Source: Chromatiales bacterium (GTDB lineage: Bacteria; Pseudomonadota; Gammaproteobacteria; UBA6429; Thiohalophilaceae). From it: DNA of 5,786 bases. The translations under genes and the position numbers were made by a program. Positions 1 to 5,786 of this stretch are shown in pieces (the stretch's first letter is position 1; each line of letters opens with the position of its first letter). Location: assembly GCA_027057985.1 (NCBI GenBank), contig JALUTJ010000123.1, positions 1 to 5,786 of the forward strand, in the 5' to 3' direction. The notes beneath the pieces are model-generated. The model saw nothing but the letters and a program-made list of their open reading frames with translations. It was not told the DNA's origin and made no database searches.

Positions 1-930
1 AAAAAAAGTTACTTGCATGGCGAAGATATTCTTCCTTCAGAGATAACTGATGAGGCTTGTTATCAACAGCGTAGATTTTTTCTGAAAATGATGTTGGCAT
101 CAGGCCTTATTGGTGTTTCTGGTAGAAGATTATTAGCAAAGGAAGCATGTCTCCCATATGTCTCTGGGCAAATAAAAGGTGATGTCACTCCAGAAAGATT
201 CTCCACCCGCTATAACAATTACTATGAGTTTACCACGAATAAAAAAATGGTGGTTCATCTTGCAAAAGAGCTGACGACCCACCCATGGAATATCACAGTT
301 GAAGGTGAGGTTAAAAAGCCTTTTACTATTGGGTTTGAAGATATATTGAAGATGTTTCCGGAAGAAGAACGTATCTACAGGTTAAGATGTGTAGAAGGCT
401 GGTCAATGGTTGTCCCGTGGAATGGTTTTTCTCTTTGTGAGCTGCTTAAAAAGGCTATCCCTACAAGTAATGCCAGGTATGTTGAATTTGTGAGTCTATA
501 TAGACCTGAGGAGATGATAGGACAAAGGCAGGATACGCTACAATGGCCTTATACGGAAGGTTTGCGAATAGATGAGGCAATGCATCCACTTACTATGATA
601 GTAACCGGGATGTATGGTAAAGAATTACCAGCTCAGAACGGATCGCCGTTACGCCTGGCAGTTCCATGGAAATATGGGTTCAAAAGCTCTAAGGCGATTA
701 CACACATTCGGCTGCGTAGTACACAGCCAAAAACAAGCTGGAGTATTGCTGTGCCGGATGAATATGGATTTTATGCAAATGTAAGTCCAGGTATTGCTCA
801 TCCTCGCTGGGATCAGCGTAGAGAAACACCACTGGGCAAGCTATTCAAAAAGCCTACCTTGCCTTTTAATGGTTATGCTGAGCAAGTAGCATATATGTGT
901 CGTGGAATGGATCTTAAAAAATATTTTTAA
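1..930 (+). CDS. msrP: MsrP, periplasmic methionine-sulfoxide reductase catalytic subunit (5' partial)
   Basis: This is the molybdopterin-containing catalytic subunit of the MsrPQ system, which reduces methionine sulfoxide in periplasmic proteins. The frame is open to the left edge. The first possible start inside the window is TTG at 13-15, but no ribosome binding site precedes it, so the true start is probably just outside. Counting from that TTG, a twin-arginine signal (QQRRFFLK, R20-R21) is followed by a short hydrophobic stretch. The mature part carries the family marks: RYNNYYEF (66-73), the Mo-ligand cysteine C126 in RLRCVEGWSMVVPW, DEAMHPLT (187-194), PWKYGFKSSK (218-227), PDEYGFYANV (248-257), HPRW (263-266), and an FNGYAEQVA tail. 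At 305 or more residues it is near the E. coli length (about 334). msrQ follows 3 bases after the stop. The family call is secure; only the N terminus is unknown. Confidence 0.95.
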   Translation, partial: KKSYLHGEDILPSEITDEACYQQRRFFLKMMLASGLIGVSGRRLLAKEACLPYVSGQIKGDVTPERFSTRYNNYYEFTTNKKMVVHLAKELTTHPWNITVEGEVKKPFTIGFEDILKMFPEEERIYRLRCVEGWSMVVPWNGFSLCELLKKAIPTSNARYVEFVSLYRPEEMIGQRQDTLQWPYTEGLRIDEAMHPLTMIVTGMYGKELPAQNGSPLRLAVPWKYGFKSSKAITHIRLRSTQPKTSWSIAVPDEYGFYANVSPGIAHPRWDQRRETPLGKLFKKPTLPFNGYAEQVAYMCRGMDLKKYF

Positions 931-933
931 TTT

Positions 934-2043
934 ATGCCAGATTATTCATTTCTAGCAAAACCAGCAAAAAATATTTCCAGAATAAAATTCCTTGTTTTTC
1001 TAATAACCCTGCTACCTTTATCTCAGCTGATATTTGAGTTTTATACTGAAACACTAGGATCAGATCCTCTTGCGCGCCTTACCGGTAAGACAGGTAAGAC
1101 TGCTCTTGTCTTGCTTGTTCTTTCATTATGTATCACTCCTTTGCGCCATTTTCTAACAATATTGATGTGCAGTATAAAAGCTAATTATGGTAAGCGGTTG
1201 GCTGACTGGAACTGGATTATTAAATTACGCAGACTGATTGGTGTAATGTCGTTTGTTTATGCCATGATTCATTTCGCCATATATTTTCGGTTTGATCAAG
1301 GAGGGGATGTTGAAAATCTAATTTATGATATCAGGGAAAGAGAATTTATTGCTGTTGGCCTGCTTGCAATTATTCTTCTCATACCACTTTTCATTACATC
1401 AACAAATTACATGATGCGCTTGCTGAAAAAGAACTGGCGACGTCTCCATCGAACTGTTTACGTTATTATTGTGCTAAGTGTTTTACACTACTGGATGTTA
1501 AGTAAGGCAGGCGTATATGATTATCTACCATATTTATTTGCAACGGTGTTTTTGCTAGGTTGGCGTTTTTGGTACTATATTTCCTGTAGAAATCAGAAAA
1601 ATATCGATGATGGTATGGAAGCCCTGGACAGGGCGCAAGTGAGGAGGATAGTTGCTAATCTCAACAAACTTGCAGAAAATACTTATGGCGCAGAGGATGG
1701 CCCAAGGGTAGCTGTGTTGCTGCTTGGTATTTTATCGAGTGAAGACCATTTTTCTGAAACCATACTGAATATGCAAATAAAAAAGGAATTTAATAAGAGC
1801 CATGACAGCAATCTTCTTGTAAATCGGTTAAAAAAAGAAAGGTTGCTACTTGGGCTTGGAAAAACAAATGTACAGGCATTTATTGGGCTACAAGAAACGC
1901 ATTCCCCGGTATTTATTGAAACAGTGGAAAAGCTTGATGAATTATTACAGGCTGGACTAGTAGCTGCACAGGAAAACGATATAGAAAAGCTCGCAACAGT
2001 ATGGACAGAAATATTTTCAATGCTTATGCCTACTGGCTCATAA
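934..2043 (+). CDS. msrQ: MsrQ, heme-binding membrane subunit, with a long unknown C-terminal domain
   Basis: MsrQ is the inner-membrane heme protein that passes electrons to MsrP. Residues 1-217 look like a complete MsrQ: about six membrane segments (roughly 17-36, 57-78, 102-119, 136-155, 174-190, 196-217) and the conserved histidines H113 (YAMIHF), H172 (WRRLHRTVY) and H185 (SVLHYW), which match the heme-ligand region of E. coli MsrQ. E. coli MsrQ is about 211 residues; this one is 369. The extra residues (about 218-369) are charged, have no membrane segment, look mostly helical and are probably cytoplasmic. They show no FAD motif (HPF[ST]), no NAD(P) glycine loop and no cysteine cluster, so this is not a NOX-type flavin domain. 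The usual KRPY-like motif before the fourth segment is diverged (REREF, 134-138). I see no clear ribosome binding site before the ATG; the 3-base gap after msrP suggests translational coupling. Confidence 0.9.
   Translation: MPDYSFLAKPAKNISRIKFLVFLITLLPLSQLIFEFYTETLGSDPLARLTGKTGKTALVLLVLSLCITPLRHFLTILMCSIKANYGKRLADWNWIIKLRRLIGVMSFVYAMIHFAIYFRFDQGGDVENLIYDIREREFIAVGLLAIILLIPLFITSTNYMMRLLKKNWRRLHRTVYVIIVLSVLHYWMLSKAGVYDYLPYLFATVFLLGWRFWYYISCRNQKNIDDGMEALDRAQVRRIVANLNKLAENTYGAEDGPRVAVLLLGILSSEDHFSETILNMQIKKEFNKSHDSNLLVNRLKKERLLLGLGKTNVQAFIGLQETHSPVFIETVEKLDELLQAGLVAAQENDIEKLATVWTEIFSMLMPTGS
2024..2043. terminator. Imperfect hairpin over the msrQ stop (weak terminator candidate)
   Basis: TTATGCC (2024-2030) and GGCTCATAA (2035-2043) can pair around a 4-base loop, with a two-base bulge on the right side. 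The hairpin covers the msrQ stop and sits between the convergent msrQ and msrB ends. What follows is only loosely T-rich on either strand, so the call as a shared terminator is weak. Confidence 0.22.
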
Positions 2044-2049
2044 GTACAA

Positions 2050-2418
2050 TTATTCTTCAATAAGCTCAAGACAGACAGAATTAATACAGTAACGCAGGCC
2101 GGTAGGAGCCGGCCCATCGTTAAAAACATGCCCGAGGTGTGACTGGCATTTAGCGCAGTGCACCTCGGTGCGTGTCATTCCGTGGGAATGATCAACTGTC
2201 TCTCCCACTGCATTATCATTAATTGCTTCATAATAGCTGGGCCAGCCAGTACCGGAGTCGAATTTGGCACTGGATGAAAAAAGCGGGTTGCCACAGGCCG
2301 CACAGACATAGATGCCAGGGGTCTTGCAGTCGGCATAGCGGCCACTGAACGCTGGCTCCGTGCCCTGTTCACGCATAACCCGGTATTGTTCGGCACTAAG
2401 CTTTTCTTTCCAGTCCAT
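2050..2418 (-). CDS. msrB: MsrB, peptide-methionine (R)-S-oxide reductase
   Basis: MsrB reduces the R form of methionine sulfoxide in proteins. With no signal peptide it should act in the cytoplasm and be recycled by thioredoxin. The 122 residues form a complete single-domain MsrB. Visible motifs are FSGRY (24-28), a zinc-site pair CAAC (C39, C42) and CAKC (C88, C91), FDSGTGWPSY (53-62), HSHGM (77-81), HLGHVFNDGP (94-103) and the catalytic cysteine C111 in RYCINS. The resolving cysteine found in some MsrBs (GCGWP) is Thr57 here. C31 in YADCKTPGIY is a likely substitute, as described for some other MsrBs; C116 is a further extra cysteine. The ATG overlaps the stop of the upstream MlaC-like gene by one base (TAATG on the minus strand), so the two are probably co-transcribed and coupled. 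The gene ends 6 bases from the convergent msrQ stop. Confidence 0.97.
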   Translation of the reverse strand: MDWKEKLSAEQYRVMREQGTEPAFSGRYADCKTPGIYVCAACGNPLFSSSAKFDSGTGWPSYYEAINDNAVGETVDHSHGMTRTEVHCAKCQSHLGHVFNDGPAPTGLRYCINSVCLELIEE

Positions 2419-3095
2419 TATTTTGTTTTCTTCTTTGTCAGCATCTGGCGGTTTTTTTCTTCCAGCGAGGCAATCATGGCATCGATACCATCGGTTTTTA
2501 ACTGGGTAGCAAAATTGTTCTTGTAGGTAGTGATCATGCTGACACCCTCCACCGAGACATCAAAGATTTTCCAGCCCTTGCGGGTTTTATGCAGGCGATA
2601 ATGAATCGGGATCGGTTGCCCGTTTTCAACCCGCACCTCGGCACGCACGGTAATGGGGCCATCTTCATCGGTCATTTTGAGCGGATAATACCGAATCAGA
2701 TCATCGGCCAGATCCTTGTTCCTGTCACTGAGGTACTCGGCCAGGGCAGACGAGTAAAAACGCAACAGCAGGGTGCGGAACTGCCTGATAAAACGAATTT
2801 TCTGTTCCTTGCTGGCACGGCGCCAGTACTTGCCCATGACGATTTTCGAGGCAGTTATAAAATCGAGGTGTGGCAGGATAATTTCTTCTACCAGTGACTG
2901 CAGCTTTTCAGGCTTCTTCCTGATTTCGGCGCGGTGGTTGTTGATTGAATGCAGCATATCCAGGGTGGCTTTTTTCAGCAGTTCATCCGGTGGCTGCAAG
3001 GACGGGTTGGCCGCTGCCAGCGAATTTGAGATAAACAGCAGAGTAACAAAAAAGCCAAAAATGGCACTTTTAAGGTTCAGTGGGTTGCTTGACAT
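2418..3095 (-). CDS. MlaC/Ttg2D-family periplasmic phospholipid-binding protein
   Basis: Members of this family (Tol_Tol_Ttg2) carry phospholipids across the periplasm between the outer-membrane MlaA complex and the inner-membrane MlaFEDB ABC transporter. The 225-residue protein starts with a signal peptide: a lysine at 9, a hydrophobic core at about 11-23, and SLAAA (25-29) as the likely cleavage area. Family marks are LPHLDF (74-79), GKYWRRASKEQ (88-98), FRTLLLRFYSSALAEY (106-121) and the C-terminal block GWKIFDVSVEGVSMITTY (174-191) followed by NNFATQL. The tail is lysine-rich (KKKTK). The length is normal for MlaC. The ATG has a good AGGAG six bases upstream. No mlaE, mlaD, mlaF or mlaB gene is present here; the gene instead leads into msrB. 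I leave the symbol empty because it may be a stand-alone paralogue rather than the canonical mlaC. Confidence 0.9.
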   Translation of the reverse strand: MSSNPLNLKSAIFGFFVTLLFISNSLAAANPSLQPPDELLKKATLDMLHSINNHRAEIRKKPEKLQSLVEEIILPHLDFITASKIVMGKYWRRASKEQKIRFIRQFRTLLLRFYSSALAEYLSDRNKDLADDLIRYYPLKMTDEDGPITVRAEVRVENGQPIPIHYRLHKTRKGWKIFDVSVEGVSMITTYKNNFATQLKTDGIDAMIASLEEKNRQMLTKKKTK

Positions 3096-3119
3096 GTTCG
3101 ACTCCTGTGGGTTTTATAC

Positions 3120-3120
<1 letters not shown>
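3089..3120 (+). promoter_or_regulatory. Candidate sigma-70 promoter for hemB-aroE
   Basis: A perfect TTGACA (3089-3094) overlaps the start codon of the divergent MlaC-like gene. TATACT (3115-3120) is a good -10, but the 20-base spacing is long. TTTTAT at 3112-3117 gives 17 bases with a poorer -10. Start of transcription would fall near 3125, leaving a leader of about 55 bases. Confidence 0.4.
3102..3106 (-). promoter_or_regulatory. Ribosome binding site of the MlaC-like gene
   Basis: AGGAG on the minus strand sits 6 bases before the ATG at 3093-3095. It fixes this start and supplies the signal peptide in full. Confidence 0.75.
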
Positions 3121-4194
<1,074 letters not shown>

Positions 4195-4204
4195 AGAGTT
4201 ATCC

Positions 4205-5053
4205 ATGAGCGACCTTTTCGATTTTGGTAACAGGGTAGATGACTACGCGGTTATGGGAAATCCCATTGCGCATAGCAAGTCACCTGCTATTCACCAGCTC
4301 TTTGCCGGGCAAACCGGGCAGTCCATCCATTACACCGCGATCCATGTTGATATTGGTGGCTTTAAGCAGGCGGTTGGCAACTTCGTTGCTGCCGGCGGCA
4401 AGGGGCTGAATATTACCGTACCCTTCAAGCAGGAAGCCTGGGAACTTGTCGACAGGCGTAGTGAACGGGCCGAACGTGCCGGTGCGGTCAATACCATCAA
4501 GGTAGAAGGAGAGAGCCTCTATGGCGACAACACCGATGGCGTGGGTCTGGTCAATGATCTTGGTAACAACCAGGTGGAATTGACGGGTAAAAAAATTCTG
4601 CTAATGGGCGCCGGTGGGGCTGCGCACGGTGTGCTCATTCCATTATTAAAACAGCAACCACAATTACTGTTTATCGCCAACCGTACTCCGGATCGTGCCA
4701 AAGACCTTGCGGATGATTTTGCCGATGCAGGTAATATACAGGGCGGTGGTTACGATGCCCTGGAAACACAGCAGTTTGACGTAGTGATCAATGCCACTGC
4801 CGCCAGCCTGCAGGGTGAATTGCCACCACTACCCGCGAACCTGCTGACAGACAGCGCCAGTTGTTATGACATGATGTATGGCGCAAAGCCAACCCCCTTT
4901 ATGCAATGGGCCAAAGAACATGGCGCAGGCAAGGTACTTGATGGGCTTGGAATGCTGGTAGAGCAGGCAGCTGAATCCTTTTATATCTGGCGTGGCGTAA
5001 GACCGGAAACCGCGCCTGTCATCAGCAAACTGCGCAAGGAACTTAACGCTTAG
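4205..5053 (+). CDS. aroE: AroE, shikimate 5-dehydrogenase
   Basis: AroE reduces 3-dehydroshikimate to shikimate with NADPH in the cytoplasmic pathway to aromatic amino acids and folate. The 282 residues give a complete two-domain enzyme. The substrate domain has GNPIAHSKSPAIH (18-30), catalytic lysine K75 in NITVPFK, AVNTI (94-98) and catalytic aspartate D111 in GDNTDG. The NADP domain has the loop GAGGAA (135-140), NRT (159-161) for the cofactor phosphate, and NAT (197-199). The C-terminal block DGLGMLVEQAAESF (246-259) binds substrate. A leader of about 12 residues precedes the usual YAVxGNP start; there is no better start further in. A weak AAAGAG (4193-4198) overlapping the hemB stop serves as ribosome binding site. 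Co-transcription with hemB is likely from the 10-base gap. A hairpin with a T-rich tail follows. Confidence 0.97.
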   Translation: MSDLFDFGNRVDDYAVMGNPIAHSKSPAIHQLFAGQTGQSIHYTAIHVDIGGFKQAVGNFVAAGGKGLNITVPFKQEAWELVDRRSERAERAGAVNTIKVEGESLYGDNTDGVGLVNDLGNNQVELTGKKILLMGAGGAAHGVLIPLLKQQPQLLFIANRTPDRAKDLADDFADAGNIQGGGYDALETQQFDVVINATAASLQGELPPLPANLLTDSASCYDMMYGAKPTPFMQWAKEHGAGKVLDGLGMLVEQAAESFYIWRGVRPETAPVISKLRKELNA

Positions 5054-5062
5054 CGTTTCCTT

Positions 5063-5096
5063 GTGTAATCGATCAATTACACTGCTCTTTGTTTTT
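5063..5096 (+). terminator. Likely rho-independent terminator after aroE
   Basis: GTGTAAT (5063-5069) and ATTACAC (5076-5082) form a perfect 7-bp stem with loop CGATCA, followed by TGCTCTTTGTTTTT. The stem is AT-rich, so strength is moderate. It overlaps the 3' coding end of the convergent acyltransferase gene. On the minus strand no T run follows, so it looks one-directional, serving hemB-aroE. Confidence 0.55.
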
Positions 5097-5786
5097 CCCT
5101 GTTCTTATTCCAGTCAATTGCTGGTTTTTCCAGGCTTATATAAACCAGCACACTGAGAAGCCACGATAGAAATAAAGTTAACACTGAAGTTGTTATAAGC
5201 GATGCAACTGAAACATCTGCAGGTTTTACATCCAGCCCGTGTACCATTACAGCTGCAATAACAAGAACAGGCGCATGAAACAGGTAGATTGAATAAGAGG
5301 TTTTTGCTATCGGTAATAAAAGTTTTGAGGACAGGAATCGCTTAACCGGTTTCGTAATACCTATCGGGTATAAACAGAAAAACAGGATAATGGTAACACC
5401 AAGGCTAAACAGGTTCCTGTTTGTCGCTATCATCAATAAATTGATATCAGTATTATAGTTTTTGCTATAGAAAGAAGCAGGATTATGATACGGTATATTT
5501 GATGTGACAATTAAAGCTATTAAACCAAAGAAAAAAATTACAGTCGAGAGCGCGACATTGTTAGAAACAAAGCTGCTAACCTTATGGTGATGATGAGTAT
5601 GCAGGTAAGCCAGCAAAACACCCAGGATCAAAGGTCCGAACCGCGTGTAAAGATTTCCATATATTACTTCTGCAAACCTGCCGGGATTTCCTCCCAAATT
5701 CAAAAAGTTCACATAAATCGGAGTTGTATATAAATCTGGTTCCTGTAATAGCAATGCGGCACGAATAACCGATGCCAGTATAAATA
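5077..5786 (-). CDS. Acyltransferase family 3 (OafA/YrhL-like) membrane protein, C-terminal part
   Basis: This looks like the C-terminal part of an integral-membrane acyltransferase of the type that adds acetyl or other acyl groups to surface sugars such as O-antigen or exopolysaccharide. The frame stays open to the right edge; the TTG at 5752-5754 is only an internal leucine codon, so the gene is cut by the window. Counted from that codon, membrane segments lie at about 39-53, 67-85, 115-133, 153-172 and 182-208. The blocks TRFGPLILGVLLAY (37-50) and SYSIYLFHAPVLV (153-165) resemble the late segments of this family. The catalytic histidine and arginine usual near the N terminus would lie outside the window. 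A histidine cluster (HTHHHH, 52-57) lies in a loop. The tail (NKNREKQRAV) is basic and probably cytoplasmic. Base composition is AT-rich, unlike hemB-aroE. The substrate cannot be told. Confidence 0.8.
   Translation of the reverse strand, partial: FILASVIRAALLLQEPDLYTTPIYVNFLNLGGNPGRFAEVIYGNLYTRFGPLILGVLLAYLHTHHHHKVSSFVSNNVALSTVIFFFGLIALIVTSNIPYHNPASFYSKNYNTDINLLMIATNRNLFSLGVTIILFFCLYPIGITKPVKRFLSSKLLLPIAKTSYSIYLFHAPVLVIAAVMVHGLDVKPADVSVASLITTSVLTLFLSWLLSVLVYISLEKPAIDWNKNREKQRAV

Noticed and set aside
13..15. TTG as the start codon of msrP
   Set aside because: No ribosome binding site precedes it, and the frame is open to the window edge. The real start most likely lies outside.
1084..1101. 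Tandem 9-base repeat (GGTAAGACA, GGTAAGACT) in msrQ, giving GKTGKT
   Set aside because: Aligned by eye with other MsrQ proteins, this stretch has the normal family length, so no insertion is needed. The GKT also lacks the P-loop context of an ATP site and lies beside a membrane segment.
1900..2025. Possible likeness of the MsrQ tail to the helical dimer domain of prephenate dehydrogenases
   Set aside because: Only a generic helical pattern of leucines and charged residues; no specific motif supports it.
2097..2114. Perfect inverted repeat GGCCGG-TAGGAG-CCGGCC
   Set aside because: It lies inside the conserved C-terminal coding part of msrB and has no T run on either strand. It may slow readthrough from msrQ but does not qualify as a terminator.
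1683..2129. Minus-strand open frame across the msrQ end
   Set aside because: It is antisense to msrQ and runs into msrB in another frame. Its serine- and cysteine-rich product resembles no family and there is no ribosome binding site.

Overview
The window reads as a piece of a gammaproteobacterial chromosome. HemB is of the Mg-type, Asp-rich form seen in Pseudomonas, and MsrPQ, an MlaC/Ttg2D-like protein, MsrB and AroE all look proteobacterial. I cannot name a genus. Every gene but one falls in a recognisable family; the last third of MsrQ does not match anything I know.

Layout. Positions 1-2043 (+) hold msrP (5' end cut by the window edge) and msrQ, the periplasmic methionine-sulfoxide repair pair. 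Positions 2050-3095 (-) hold an MlaC/Ttg2D-like periplasmic lipid-binding protein gene followed by msrB, joined by a one-base TAATG stop/start overlap. The two units converge with only 6 bases between the msrQ and msrB stops. Positions 3096-3180 are a short divergent promoter region with a palindrome over the candidate -10 elements. Positions 3181-5053 (+) hold hemB (GTG start, strong ribosome binding site) and aroE, 10 bases apart, ending in a likely terminator. Positions 5077-5786 (-) hold the 3' part of a membrane acyltransferase gene whose start lies beyond the right edge. No gap exceeds 300 bases.

Function. MsrP (Mo-cofactor enzyme, Tat-exported) and MsrQ (heme membrane subunit) repair oxidised methionine in envelope proteins. 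MsrB does the same in the cytoplasm for the R form, so the left side groups methionine-sulfoxide repair for two compartments. The MlaC-like protein points to outer-membrane phospholipid upkeep. hemB (heme synthesis) and aroE (shikimate pathway) are housekeeping genes that share a transcript but not a pathway.

The msrPQ and acyltransferase ends look AT-rich and the hemB-aroE core GC-rich, which hints at different histories. The main item for a second look is the roughly 150-residue soluble C-terminal extension on MsrQ. I see no CRISPR array, RNA gene, insertion sequence or clearly new multi-gene system.
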